The notes under the pieces were generated by a model. The model was not told the origin of the DNA. It ran no database searches and saw nothing but the letters and a program-made list of their open reading frames with translations. Shown here piece after piece: positions 33,024 through 42,213 of a stretch of 64,000 bases of DNA. The stretch is from Rhodopirellula europaea 6C (GTDB lineage: Bacteria; Planctomycetota; Planctomycetia; Pirellulales; Pirellulaceae): NCBI RefSeq assembly GCF_000338295.1, contig NZ_ANMO01000120.1:124001-188000 (forward strand), given 5' to 3'. The translations under genes and the position numbers were made by a program. How positions within the stretch are numbered: the first letter of the stretch is position 1; the number at the start of each line of letters is the position of its first letter.

Positions 33024-33204
33024 CAGCAAATACTTACAGTGCAACTCTGGATGATGGTTGAGCGCGACGTTCAAGATGCATTCCATGCAACCTTGCGACT
33101 GTTCATTGACGACGTGCGTGCTGAGCCCTGGACGCCACCATACGACGTTCGAGGGTGCTGTTTCAACATTAACGGACAATACGACATCGCGATTGAGTCG
33201 GCTT

Positions 33205-34266
33205 CTACACAGAGATTCGTTCCACGATGTTGCGGGTGACTTTACGATTCCGTCTGTCGTAAAGCCTCGTGGTCCGTGGATCGGCGTGACCTGCAAGGTT
33301 TTGAACGTCTTCAAGGGGGACGCCCTGACTGAGTAAATCGGTAATGGTTGCAACTCTGAATGAGTGCGGGGACAGGCGTGCCGGTAGGCAAGCGTCTCGC
33401 ATTCGTCGTTTTACCATTCGTGTTATGTCGCCCGCGGTCATCCCATTATGCGTGAGCTTTTTGGTCTTTCCGATCGTCGTACGAAACAGCGGATTAGATT
33501 TGTTGGCGTATTCCATCTCGCCTGCGGAGAGATAGGCTCGGACGAACTGCTGCAGGTCGTGGCGAACGGGGATTTCTCGCGACTTGCCGCCTTTCTCGGC
33601 GAATCGCAGGCAATACTGATCGCCGACATCGTAAAGGTCACCGCGCCGAAGTGAGGCAACTGCTCCAACCCTAGCCGCCGTGTAAATCATGATGGCGATA
33701 ATGGCACGATCTCGTAGGCCGACAGCGTGGCTTGAATCGAGCGATTGCATCAGCCTACGAGCCTGCGGAATGGTTATTTCTGGAGTCTTTCCTTCCATGA
33801 CTTGCAGTCGATCACCGCGAACTGAGTGGGCTGGGTTCAGCATCGTGACGTGTCGCGTCACAAGCGTGTCGAAGAAGTGACGGATGGCAGAAAGATGTAG
33901 CTTCTTCGTCGCCGGTGCATAGTCTAACCCATCAAGGTAGGTTCCCACGTCGCGGGGCGAAATAGACGGAAGCGGCGTGCTTAGGCCTTGACAGTGATCA
34001 AGGAATCGCCGAATTGCTCTTTCATAGGCCGCTCGCGTGTGTGGATTGCGAATCTTTCCGTAGATGAACTCTTCCCATGCAAACTGGGCCGCTGATCCGG
34101 CTCTCTCGACGAGAACGGGCAGTGTGCTTTCCCGTTTTGTTGCAGTTTTCGGGGCCGATATTCGTGCAGGTAGATACTCGGTGCTAAAAGCATCTGCTTT
34201 GTCAACTATTTTCTTCAATGTCTTTTCATGCCGATGGTCGCTATATCTAACAACCCGTTGGCTCAT
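33205..34266 (-). CDS. Tyrosine recombinase / integrase
   Basis: The protein has 353 aa. The N-terminal SAM-like core-binding domain covers about residues 70-165 (NPHTRAAYERAIRRFLDHCQ). The catalytic domain holds the full set: Arg in TAARVGAVASLRRGDL, Lys in FAEKGGKSREIPV, H-x2-R in SPHSFRVATITDLL, His in LAGHADPRTTRLY and the Tyr nucleophile in LYDRRNRK. An upstream TTG at 34326 would add 20 residues; the ATG at 34266 is preferred. It may have moved the accessory region up to the tRNA fragment at 49955-50006. It could equally be a small cassette integrase serving only its neighbours. Confidence 0.9.
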   Translation of the reverse strand: MSQRVVRYSDHRHEKTLKKIVDKADAFSTEYLPARISAPKTATKRESTLPVLVERAGSAAQFAWEEFIYGKIRNPHTRAAYERAIRRFLDHCQGLSTPLPSISPRDVGTYLDGLDYAPATKKLHLSAIRHFFDTLVTRHVTMLNPAHSVRGDRLQVMEGKTPEITIPQARRLMQSLDSSHAVGLRDRAIIAIMIYTAARVGAVASLRRGDLYDVGDQYCLRFAEKGGKSREIPVRHDLQQFVRAYLSAGEMEYANKSNPLFRTTIGKTKKLTHNGMTAGDITRMVKRRMRDACLPARLSPHSFRVATITDLLSQGVPLEDVQNLAGHADPRTTRLYDRRNRKVTRNIVERISV

Positions 34267-34380
34267 GATTCTCGTCAGTAGTTCAGTCGTTGGTGAGTAG
34301 TCACCGGCTTCCAACTTAGCGCACAATAACGTCCTTTGTCACGCACTAAACGTTGTCGGCATATCAGCGAAGGAAGTGGG

Positions 34381-35595
34381 CTAGGCAACACACTGAAAGG
34401 CTTGCTCCATCACATTCGTCGCGTGATTGGACGCGAGCGATTTCGGTGTCGATATTCGGATGACTCCTTGGGGGTAGCTGCTGAACGCAACGCCGTGCTT
34501 CCGGAACCGATCTCCGAGCGATTGACCATCCGATTCTCGGTGCAGCGGGTTTTGCGACTGGAGCAACAGAATCCCGCTGCGCAGTGATTCATCAATGTCC
34601 AGCACGTTCCAAGGCGTGCCGTCGACGCATTGCTCTAAGGTATTGAGGTTCTTTTGTTGACGCTCGAGTTGTTCTTGCAGATGCTTGCTTTTCGTTCGCT
34701 GTTCTTGGATTGCCGCATTCACATTGAAGAGTGGAGTGATATTCACGGTCTCCAAGTACCGACTCACGGAGTTTCCGCCGATCTGTTGGCTGAATCTAAG
34801 CAAGGGATCTTCGAGTTCAGGAAAATGCCCTGATTCAAGAATTCGGCGAAGCTGCTCAGCCACGATAGGACGTCCGCAGATCGCTACGCCAAGTGGATTC
34901 CCGCCTCCGAGCCACTTATGGCATCCCGTAATCGTCACATCAACGTGTTTCGTTGGTGATGGTTCAGGGAGCTGGCAAAAGCTTTGAGCTGCATCAACGA
35001 GAACGAAACGAAGTCGACCGCTCGGTTGTAATCGTGAAAGAAGCTCCGAAATTGGCAGGCGAATTCCTAGATTGGTCACTGCCGGCAGAAAGATACCGTC
35101 GCAGTCTCGATCAAGAAATTCGACGGCGAGCGTTTCTACTAGTGATTCAGCCGTAAGCCCTTTATCGAAAACCGCCGAATGGACTTCCGCGACAGACACT
35201 CTCTGCCCACTCCGGGCAGCTTCGTCGGCGACGACATGTTGCCAGTGAGGCCAATTCATGTCGCAGGTCAGCACGTTACGGCACGCTCGAAACATGATGC
35301 GAGAAGCAATCCTTACGAGCTGAACTGATCGGCTCGCAAGAAAGACGTTCTCCGGGTCGGAGATCGAAAAGTGTTTGGCGAATTCACGCTGAAGCGACTG
35401 GATCCCATGCCAATGCTGAAACGAGGGATACTGCGTAAGGCGTTCCTCCGGCCAGGCATCAGCGCCATTTCTGAAGAGATTCTCGCAGTACAGCGACGGA
35501 TCGTCGACCAGAAGCCGATTTACGTCGAGCTGAGCCTGAGATGCGGCCGCACACGTCCTGCCCAGCCTCGCGGTGTCTAAGTAAAGAACTGACAC
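34381..35595 (-). CDS. Class V aminotransferase / cysteine desulfurase-like PLP protein
   Basis: The 404-aa protein has the class V fold. LRFVLVDAAQSFCQLP holds the Asp and Gln that contact the PLP ring. VTITGCHKWLGGGNPLGVAI holds the PLP lysine in CHKWLGG. RVSVAEVHSAVFDKGLTAES lies in the large domain. The Cys loop of true cysteine desulfurases is not evident, so sulfur transfer cannot be assumed. It starts 32 bp after a membrane protein gene and is followed (114 bp) by the integrase, making a three-gene leftward set. Its substrate is unknown. Confidence 0.78.
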   Translation of the reverse strand: MSVLYLDTARLGRTCAAASQAQLDVNRLLVDDPSLYCENLFRNGADAWPEERLTQYPSFQHWHGIQSLQREFAKHFSISDPENVFLASRSVQLVRIASRIMFRACRNVLTCDMNWPHWQHVVADEAARSGQRVSVAEVHSAVFDKGLTAESLVETLAVEFLDRDCDGIFLPAVTNLGIRLPISELLSRLQPSGRLRFVLVDAAQSFCQLPEPSPTKHVDVTITGCHKWLGGGNPLGVAICGRPIVAEQLRRILESGHFPELEDPLLRFSQQIGGNSVSRYLETVNITPLFNVNAAIQEQRTKSKHLQEQLERQQKNLNTLEQCVDGTPWNVLDIDESLRSGILLLQSQNPLHRESDGQSLGDRFRKHGVAFSSYPQGVIRISTPKSLASNHATNVMEQAFQCVA

Positions 35596-35627
35596 AGAGA
35601 GTACCTTTGAGTTGCGGTCTTTAGATC

Positions 35628-36524
35628 CTACTCTCCCAGGCTGAATCGATCCAGTATTTCCGCGTAAGGGGTCGCGTAGACGTTTAACCTGTTCCAGTTC
35701 GACTCCGCAGCGCGAACAGAATCAAAATCGAAGTCGAGCGTGAACTTGCTTGTTCGACGATCGGAATCGTCGAATTCCTGGGTTCCTGTGGCCGTGAAAC
35801 CATAGATACCGATGTCGCGCAGTAACTCCGGCTCGTCTAGCAAATCAGACTTGCGCACCAATCGAATATAGACTCCGTTGACCGATTGCTCGTGAATCCA
35901 TTGCCTGAGCATTTCCGTAGGCAGATCATCATCAGGTGGCCAAAGCTCATTCGTCACGATGACTGTTCGCTCGATCGTGACAACGGAACGAGCAATGAGG
36001 TCGAAGTTCAGTTGCATGCTCTGCAATCCAGCTCCGTCTTGCCAGTACGACGTATTCTTTACCAGAGCAACCGACCGATAGACGAGCACGCTCGGATCAC
36101 GCAGCAATTGCTCGTAAACAAGCCGCCACGCCTCAGTACCCTGGAAAACGATTTTACCGTCTCCTATCTCAGTGAGTTTTTCCACAGCGACATCCAATTC
36201 TCGCAGCGCCGACTTTCGGTAGTTGGGCTCGACCCGTCCGCTGACACGAAGCATCTGACGCGATATCGCCCGATAACGCTTAAACACTTCTGCGTCATGC
36301 GCAAGGAAAAACGGAGTCTCAAGCAGTGTGGGATCACGAGATCTGTTCTCTCGCCACCGCATCAGCAGCAGGCCCAAACAGAGACTTGCAATTGTTCCGA
36401 AAAATGTCAGCGTTAGCACCCGTGAGTTCAGCCATGCAACGCCCACCGACACCAGGCAGCCTGCAATGGCCACACTGGCGGGCAACCACCATTGAGAAGG
36501 GCTGATTTGAGCGGGTTTTTCCAT
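35628..36524 (-). CDS. Membrane-anchored protein of unknown function, partner of the PLP enzyme
   Basis: The protein has 298 aa. Two membrane helices lie near the N-terminus (WWLPASVAIAGCLVSVGVAW; LTLTFFGTIASLCLGLLLM, residues about 12-60) and place the large C-terminal domain in the cytoplasm. That domain (about 85-298) is alpha-beta: GKIVFQGTEAWRLVYEQLLR, ARSVVTIERTVIVTNELWPP, SVNGVYIRLVRKSDLLDEPE. The pattern faintly recalls PLD-like domains that lack the HKD motifs. The ATG at 36524 is chosen over a TTG at 36560. No confident family. Confidence 0.65.
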   Translation of the reverse strand: MEKPAQISPSQWWLPASVAIAGCLVSVGVAWLNSRVLTLTFFGTIASLCLGLLLMRWRENRSRDPTLLETPFFLAHDAEVFKRYRAISRQMLRVSGRVEPNYRKSALRELDVAVEKLTEIGDGKIVFQGTEAWRLVYEQLLRDPSVLVYRSVALVKNTSYWQDGAGLQSMQLNFDLIARSVVTIERTVIVTNELWPPDDDLPTEMLRQWIHEQSVNGVYIRLVRKSDLLDEPELLRDIGIYGFTATGTQEFDDSDRRTSKFTLDFDFDSVRAAESNWNRLNVYATPYAEILDRFSLGE

Positions 36525-36597
36525 GTGGCCAACCGTACGACAGTTTGGCACCGATGACAAGCGTCGAAAGTAGCTGTGATCAGGTGCCGACCTATGA

Positions 36598-36849
36598 TCA
36601 TCGTTGCCTGAACCAGTCCATCACCAACTGATTACATTTCTTGACGTGAATTTGATCTTGTTCACGATCAGGCTGTCGTTGCTCCCATTCGCCTGGCGTT
36701 TTGGTGCTACGCACCCAGCGGAAGTAGCTTGTTCTGGTCCAGCGAAAACCGATTTCGGGGCCGTGTACGGTTGCGCGAACCGGGCCGCTCTTACATTGAA
36801 AAAGTAGAATTGGTTTTCCTGAACTTGTATTTGCCACGAGATCCTTCAC
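36598..36849 (-). CDS. Small hypothetical protein
   Basis: This 83-aa GTG-started frame has strands then a C-terminal helix (SGPVRATVHGPEIGFRWTRT; CNQLVMDWFRQR). The pattern loosely recalls the protein at 39941-40240, which has three strands and a final helix, but identity is too low to claim homology. No ribosome site is seen. It may be a small accessory protein or noise. Confidence 0.35.
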   Translation of the reverse strand: MKDLVANTSSGKPILLFQCKSGPVRATVHGPEIGFRWTRTSYFRWVRSTKTPGEWEQRQPDREQDQIHVKKCNQLVMDWFRQR

Positions 36850-36894
36850 AGGCGATTGATTTGCAAGTCAAACAGAGTGTCACAGTTCCACATA

Positions 36895-37095
36895 GACCGG
36901 AAGCGATGCGATATGACAAACCTTGGCTGATGATGCCGGAGTGCAGGGTGATCGCGACCGGACAACCAGTCTGAAACCGTTCGATTCTATTCAGCAGTCG
37001 AATAGCCTCAAACTGCCAGGAGTGTCTGTAGACACACTATTCTCCGATGACCGTCTCGTCCGCCGAACTTTTAAACCAGACCAGCACGGACCATC
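36895..37095. repeat. Diverged 200-bp direct repeat, copy A (left of the WD40 gene)
   Basis: This copy shares long identical words with 39488-39690: GACCGGAAGCGATGCG, CCTTGGCTGATGATGCCGG, GTGATCGCGACCGGACAA, then TGTCTGTAG...CACTATTC and GTCCGCCG...AAACCAGA-like ends. Both are in the same orientation and flank the WD40 gene. A short frame on the plus strand (from a TTG at 36923) is open in both copies. It could be a miniature element, a gene fragment or a regulatory element. Apart from this copy no gene was found in 36850-37203. Confidence 0.75.
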
Positions 37096-37203
37096 TTTGA
37101 GAGCATCTGTTTGGCAGCACAGATTCTGATCGGCAAAGCATGAAACCGATTGTTGATTACGTTATCGACTCTCCGTATGGAACAGCGAGGGCGTCCCAAT
37201 ATG

Positions 37204-39189
37204 CTACTTGCGAACTTTACGCAAATCCCAAAGCATCGTTTTGCCGTCACGACTGGCCGAGGCGAGAATTGATGCCTTGGGGTAAAAGTCCAGCGACTCG
37301 ACAGAACCTTGGTGACCTTTCAGGTTGACTAGTAGCCGGTGGTTGTTGGCGTCCCAGACTCGAATGATCCCGTCTCTGCAACCAGCAGCAAGCAAAGATC
37401 CATCTTTGCTCAATCCGAGACTCGCTACCGGGCTCTCCGTGCGCAATTCGGATAGTTCAAGGGTTTGCAGATCCCAACGTTGGATGCGAGTGCGCAAATA
37501 TCTCGCCGAAAATGCACATTGGCCATTGCCAACAAAGCAATCCGGGATCGTATCTGGCCCCTGAACTAAGAGCTTCAATGGGTTAGCATTCCAAATCGAG
37601 AAACCCGAAAGCACTTCACTCTTGCTAAGAACCGTTAATGCTGCGCCAAAGTCTCCTTTCACAACGCCGGTGCGCATCCCGGTCTGCGCATCATACAAAT
37701 GGCAGCGCCTTTTGGCCGATAGAACGAGGGTCTTTCCACTCTTGGAAAAAGCGAAATCGGATGGATATGGCCAGTCGGGCTGCGTTTCATCCGAGATGGT
37801 GACAAGTCGCTTTTCTTTGTCATCCCAGAGTGCGAATATGTTCTCGCCCTTGATTAGGATCCCCAGCTTGCTTCCGTCACCATTGAAAAGCAGTTTGTCG
37901 GCGTGATCATCGCGAAGTGCTGGCAAAGCCTCGACTGAAATTGTTTGGGTTCTCTTTGCGGTCTTAGGGTCAATCATCACAACCCGATACTCGTAGCGAA
38001 CGTACTTTTGGGTTCGCTGGTCACTGCGGTTGACAGTGCCGACAACACTGTCTCTCGTGCTGCCTGTAATTCCCATCGCAAGAGAATTTCCCTGAGCGGT
38101 CGCCTCCGAAGTTATCGGTTGTCGGAAAGCCATTGCCAATTGGGAACCGTCAGGCTTCCAGACGAGGTGTAGATGTCGCTTAGTTTCCGAAGACTCTTTG
38201 TCGTCGTACTCCGGATGCGTCGTATGCTCAGTCCGTGGACCGAGAAACCTGGTAGTCGCCGCCCCGTCCCAGATCTTCGGGCCTCCCTTGTAATGAGTCG
38301 TGCCAATCAAACCTCCACCAATGTCAAAAACCTTGTGGGCATAGATTTTAGGAACGACAACATGGAAATCAAAAGTTGCTGGATCAACGAACTGGATGTC
38401 CTCACCTAACAACACCAAATGGCCACCATCCGTTGACCAGAAGACGTGTTTCGCATAGTCGCGTGCGAACATCTTTCGCTGGATTGGCAGCAACGTATCC
38501 GCATTGAAGACCCCAACTCCTTCACGTCCAAGCACGCTTCCTACGATCGCCAAGCGTTCTTCATCGGGCGAGAACGCTGCGCTCTCTACATGTGATACGT
38601 GTGCTCCCGATCTGGCGACACGCTTTCCCGTCGCAACGCTCCATGTCTCAACATTGCCATTTCGGATAAAAGCAACGAAGTTGCCCTGAGGTGAAAAGAC
38701 GACTTCGTTTGCTCGTTTATCAACGACAATTCGCGACTTCAGTAACGCTGTCATCTTCGGATACTGAAAGATTTGGTACCCACCGTCAGCGTGTTCGCAA
38801 AGGAGTCGCTTTCCGTTAGTTGAAAACTGGATTGGTTTCCAACTGAATGCAATTTCAGTTTGCTTTAGTGTCTGACTTCCGATATCGAACCGTTCTAGTA
38901 CGTTGAGACCGTTTCGGTTGTTGTTCCTAAGAAGTATGTGGGCATCAGCGGTGTTAATCGCCAAGTTATCAGCTGAATAATCGAGGCGTTCCGCTACTTC
39001 TCCGGTTGAGGTATCCCAAACGTAGATCTCGTCGTATCTAGCGCCGACAATCCACTTACCGTCGGATGTCGCGGCCAACGTCCGAAGCTCATCTTCTTCA
39101 TCCTCAATGCGAAGCTTGTGGTGCAATTGAGCCTGAACCAGATTAACTGCAAAGACAACAATCAAGAAAACGCGTAACCAAACTGCCAT
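37204..39189 (-). CDS. Exported WD40-repeat protein
   Basis: The 661-aa protein has a signal peptide (VWLRVFLIVVFAVNLVQAQ, cut near residue 20). The remainder is WD40-like blades: LRTLAATSDGKWIVGARYDE, IYVWDTSTGEVAERLDY, FSPDEERLAIVGSVLG, SLGLSKDGSLLAAGCRDGII, RVWDANNHRLLVNLKGHQGS and SASRDGKTMLWDL at the end. The start at 39189 is set by the signal peptide; the frame runs upstream to 39264 without support. Secreted WD40 propellers are common in planctomycetes and mediate binding. It stands alone between two repeat copies, so it may have been duplicated or moved as a unit. Confidence 0.85.
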   Translation of the reverse strand: MAVWLRVFLIVVFAVNLVQAQLHHKLRIEDEEDELRTLAATSDGKWIVGARYDEIYVWDTSTGEVAERLDYSADNLAINTADAHILLRNNNRNGLNVLERFDIGSQTLKQTEIAFSWKPIQFSTNGKRLLCEHADGGYQIFQYPKMTALLKSRIVVDKRANEVVFSPQGNFVAFIRNGNVETWSVATGKRVARSGAHVSHVESAAFSPDEERLAIVGSVLGREGVGVFNADTLLPIQRKMFARDYAKHVFWSTDGGHLVLLGEDIQFVDPATFDFHVVVPKIYAHKVFDIGGGLIGTTHYKGGPKIWDGAATTRFLGPRTEHTTHPEYDDKESSETKRHLHLVWKPDGSQLAMAFRQPITSEATAQGNSLAMGITGSTRDSVVGTVNRSDQRTQKYVRYEYRVVMIDPKTAKRTQTISVEALPALRDDHADKLLFNGDGSKLGILIKGENIFALWDDKEKRLVTISDETQPDWPYPSDFAFSKSGKTLVLSAKRRCHLYDAQTGMRTGVVKGDFGAALTVLSKSEVLSGFSIWNANPLKLLVQGPDTIPDCFVGNGQCAFSARYLRTRIQRWDLQTLELSELRTESPVASLGLSKDGSLLAAGCRDGIIRVWDANNHRLLVNLKGHQGSVESLDFYPKASILASASRDGKTMLWDLRKVRK

Positions 39190-39487
39190 TAGTGTTTCCC
39201 TCAGTGAGTAGTCTATCGATGAAGATAAGCTTGAGCGGTCGCATCGTGCAAACAGAGCCAGCATAGATTGCGAAAGAATAACAGATGGTAACGGTGAAGG
39301 CTCTTTCTGTGAGGTTGGAACTCTGGTGAATTGGCAATCATCGACAATCGGCGGAAGCGGGGCTAAACGTTTGTTACGGAAAAAGCCGCACGGTTCGCAT
39401 CAAGATTGCGTTTGTCCAGCGAAGTCGCGGGGATTTCATTTCATTCCGTTGTATTTGCTTGACTCACTTGGGGAGTCATGGGGTTGA

Positions 39488-39690
39488 CCGGAAGCGATGC
39501 GGTATGACGAACCTTGGCTGATGATGCCGGGTTGCAAGGTGATCGCGACCGGACAACATGTTTCAACCCGTTCGTTAGATTTCAGTGGGTGAATCGGCTC
39601 ACACTGTCAAGAATGTCTGTAGGCCCACTATTCCCCGTCGGCCGTACGGGCCGTCTTGTCCGCCGCTCTCTAAAGCCAAAGCAGGACAGT
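39488..39690. repeat. Diverged 200-bp direct repeat, copy B (right of the WD40 gene)
   Basis: This is the partner of the copy at 36895-37095, with about three-quarters identity by eye and mostly short differences. One length difference is 9 bp, a multiple of three, within the shared plus-strand frame (TTG at 39514). The rest of 39190-39940 shows no gene: open frames on both strands lack domains and ribosome sites. Confidence 0.75.
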
Positions 39691-39940
39691 CAGGTTCGCA
39701 CGGCGAAGCAGGATGGTAACTCGATAAAACCTTTTTCGATCGCATCGCTTCCGTGTGGCATAGAAAGCCAAACGAAACCGTCGATGGTTCGTAACTCTCG
39801 CAAATAGGAAGGATCATCGTTGTGAAATTGTGGTGGCCGGCGGTCTTGAACCTGAGTAAGAACCGTGGTCACCATCCGTTCTGTTCAGCGAGAGCTGTTG
39901 GAACGCGGTTTTCATTCACCTTTGAGTGCAAACGAATTTT

Positions 39941-40240
39941 CTAGAAGGACGCTTTATCGTTGCTTCCTTCATCGGACTCAGTGTTGCCGCTCTCGGAAAA
40001 GATCCAAGTGTGGCACTGGTCAAGGACCTTGGCGACAAGCGGTAGGTCGTCTCGTCCAAACGAACTGGAGTCCTTCCAATTCTCACCGTCCTTGTACAAG
40101 CGACTGACGGTCACGTTGAATCGTGTTCCATTAGCCGTTTCGTTTTCCCAGATGGCGGATCGAATTCGTCCCAGACGAATCTCGTGGACCGGACGTACGG
40201 GCGACTTCTTCGACTGATTTCGTTGTGTGGCAGTAGCCAT
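39941..40240 (-). CDS. Small conserved hypothetical protein of planctomycete accessory regions
   Basis: The 99-aa protein begins MATATQRNQSKKSPVRP, then has a compact strand-strand-strand-helix domain: EIRLGRIRSAIWENETANG, TRFNVTVSRLYKDGENWKDS and DDLPLVAKVLDQCHTWIF. A pattern like this recurs in small genes next to DUF932 genes in planctomycete elements (from memory, not searched). The ATG at 40240 is where the conserved start lies; the frame upstream to 40405 overlaps the next gene and is rejected. Function unknown; a nucleic-acid-binding role is possible. Confidence 0.65.
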   Translation of the reverse strand: MATATQRNQSKKSPVRPVHEIRLGRIRSAIWENETANGTRFNVTVSRLYKDGENWKDSSSFGRDDLPLVAKVLDQCHTWIFSESGNTESDEGSNDKASF

Positions 40241-40298
40241 AACAAACTTCTCCAAACAGGAACAAAAGAAACTTTGCTGACGAACATCGTCAGGCAGG

Positions 40299-40706
40299 TC
40301 ACGAATCCAAATCTCTCTTGCGACAGACTGGACAGTAACCAAGAAAATTTTCAGACATCCCCGCGGGAACATATTGAAAATGAGACCAGCCCTCTTCGAG
40401 AGCATCGCAGACAGTTAACGGTCCTTCGTTGTTGCAATTCGCGCAAGTGAGCGTGAACGGGACCGAATCGGGAATACCGGCCGGGTTGTCCAGGACCTCG
40501 TTGGCTCGTTTGAGTGCAAACTTCGCAGCAGCAAGGCCAATCATTTGATTCCAGTCGGCTCCGAGTCGAAGTGTTCCCATCGTTTCCGGCGGGAATCCGT
40601 CGTTCGACAGCCACTCAAGCAGTGCCTCGGCAAGCTCGAAAACATCAAGCCAGTTGCCATCAGACCACTCTCGTATCAAAGCGTTCCAGGTCACTTGCGG
40701 GTCCAT
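40299..40706 (-). CDS. Hypothetical protein with C-terminal zinc-ribbon-like Cys pairs
   Basis: The protein has 135 aa. The N-terminal half is helical (NWLDVFELAEALLEWLSNDG; MIGLAAAKFALKRANEVLDN). The C-terminal half carries two CxxC pairs, LTCANCNNEG and GYCPVCRKRDLDS, that would form a zinc ribbon. The ATG at 40706 is preferred because the upstream part overlaps the YkgJ-type gene. It lies between YkgJ and the 39941 gene in the same leftward block. Function unknown. Confidence 0.6.
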   Translation of the reverse strand: MDPQVTWNALIREWSDGNWLDVFELAEALLEWLSNDGFPPETMGTLRLGADWNQMIGLAAAKFALKRANEVLDNPAGIPDSVPFTLTCANCNNEGPLTVCDALEEGWSHFQYVPAGMSENFLGYCPVCRKRDLDS

Positions 40707-40764
40707 GATCGAGCCATCGCTCTTTCCTTTTGTTAGTGCGTGAAAATAGCGCCGAGTACAACGC

Positions 40765-41100
40765 TCACGAGAGCGAAATTGCACTTGGCTCAAGAAGGGG
40801 AATGCCAGCATCAAGTCGGCATTGTTGACAATCGTCGCTACCCGCTTCGTAGACCACGCAAGCCGAAGGACGCGTCGTGTAGATACCGCACCGATTATCG
40901 TCGCGAAGAAAAACGCACCCGCCATTGCTCACGCAATTCAGGTAGCCGACTTCGCCATCGAAACCTGGTTCACGCAGCGGATTCATTTGCTCCGCAATGC
41001 GAGGGTTCCTAAGTGTGTCGACCTCGTAGATGTCGACCAGCTTGCTGCGACAACACGCACCGCAGCCATCGCACTCATACACTTCAGTTAATGTCGCCAT
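40765..41100 (-). CDS. YkgJ-family CxxCxxCC zinc/iron-chelating protein
   Basis: The 111-aa protein starts with VYECDGCGACCRSKLV (C-x2-C-x2-CC), then NGGCVFLRDDNRCGIYTTRP, ACVVYEAGSDDCQQCR. This is the YkgJ (UPF0153) Cys pattern thought to bind Zn or an Fe-S cluster. Length is normal. It begins 3 bp after the DUF932 gene ends, so they form one operon. Precise function of the family is unknown. Confidence 0.85.
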   Translation of the reverse strand: MATLTEVYECDGCGACCRSKLVDIYEVDTLRNPRIAEQMNPLREPGFDGEVGYLNCVSNGGCVFLRDDNRCGIYTTRPSACVVYEAGSDDCQQCRLDAGIPLLEPSAISLS

Positions 41101-41103
41101 CGT

Positions 41104-42126
41104 TCAAGCCGCCAGTGCGAGAAGTTGACCGATCTTGGAATCCAGCTCCACACGGTCGCCCGCATAGTTGACTCGTTGGCTCACCTTCGTGAGTGCATCG
41201 ACCAAAGCAAAGATTGTGAAGGCACCGCGTTTGCTGGCGATCTCCATCGCTTCGCCAATCAGGCCGCGGGGGATGTTTTCCGCCGAAAGCACTTTGGAAA
41301 CTTCATCTGCGTCATTCCCAAGTCGCTCGCTCATTGCCTTCTTCATCACGGTTGCGAACGAATCTCGACGCTCATCACGACGAGCGACCAACCGTTCCAG
41401 AATCGACCGAATCTCGTTGAGACCTTCACGAACATTCGCCGTGTGCTTGCGGCTGAAATCTACGACTTCGGTTGCATCCCACACAATGTGGTTCTGGCAA
41501 ATTCGCTGAAACCAGAACGTCTGAATTCCGAGTGAACGTTTGCCGACTTCGCTATTCCAGACGAAGAATCCAGGCGCGAACGCCTCTCCATCAATTTCCG
41601 CCCATCCAGTCGGATCGATGAGGAACGCGAACATGTCCTGCTCTCCGCAATACAGTCCGCTCCCGGCACCGTCCATCGCCGTCTGCGGTGGAGTGAAATC
41701 CGAAGCGAATTCGTTGACTACGTCAAGCAGTTCCGAATTCCAAAGTCGCGTGTATGCCGCACCGTGAATGGAGCGTACCATCTCACCCGTTTTGAGGAAC
41801 TGAAGTGGCTTGCCGGATGAAGGAAGAGTCTCTTCCAACGCTCGGCTCGCTGTTTTGCGACTCAGTCGGTTAATCGTGTCTTTACTCACACTTGCCATGC
41901 GACAAAGCTGCGAGAAGGACCAATCAACCATGGAAAGTTCACCGCCGTCATCGCCCTTCAGGATCGTCAAATCATGAGACAGCGAAAATTCACCGGGTCT
42001 TTTCCAAAGCTCGGTTGATTGCTGTCGCTGCTGGTTGCAGTGAGCGTAGAGTTCTTCATAAGTCGCAAAGACTTCGTCTGGACCTCGCCGGAACAGTTCA
42101 TTGTGGGCCGTGTTAAGTGTGGCCAT
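41104..42126 (-). CDS. DUF932-like plasmid/phage-associated protein
   Basis: The 340-aa protein resembles DUF932 proteins: VDWSFSQLCRMASVSKDTIN, MVRSIHGAAYTRLWNSELLD, GWAEIDGEAFAPGFFVWNSE, WFQRICQNHIVWDATEV. The C-terminal helical part (RSILERLVARRDERRDSFAT) is typical too. DUF932 genes sit on conjugative plasmids and phages; the function is unknown. The ATG at 42126 begins the conserved MATLNTAHNELFRRG; the frame upstream to 42195 is ignored. It leads a four-gene leftward block, with a palindrome 88 bp upstream. Confidence 0.8.
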   Translation of the reverse strand: MATLNTAHNELFRRGPDEVFATYEELYAHCNQQRQQSTELWKRPGEFSLSHDLTILKGDDGGELSMVDWSFSQLCRMASVSKDTINRLSRKTASRALEETLPSSGKPLQFLKTGEMVRSIHGAAYTRLWNSELLDVVNEFASDFTPPQTAMDGAGSGLYCGEQDMFAFLIDPTGWAEIDGEAFAPGFFVWNSEVGKRSLGIQTFWFQRICQNHIVWDATEVVDFSRKHTANVREGLNEIRSILERLVARRDERRDSFATVMKKAMSERLGNDADEVSKVLSAENIPRGLIGEAMEIASKRGAFTIFALVDALTKVSQRVNYAGDRVELDSKIGQLLALAA

Positions 42127-42213
42127 TGCTAAGCACCTCTGACGTGAGAGAAAATATCGCCGGGCTACAGTGGCCCAGCATTGGGAACGCCCCATCGAGC
42201 GATCGCTGGACCG

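Noticed and set aside
32796-33353. 185-codon minus-strand frame after the integrase
   Set aside because: Overlaps the integrase end and the BON gene, shows no domain or coding character.
36895-39690. CRISPR array or integron attC pair for the two repeats
   Set aside because: Only two copies, about 200 bp long, 2.4 kb apart; no short regular spacers and no attC core GTTRRRY/RYYYAAC symmetry seen.
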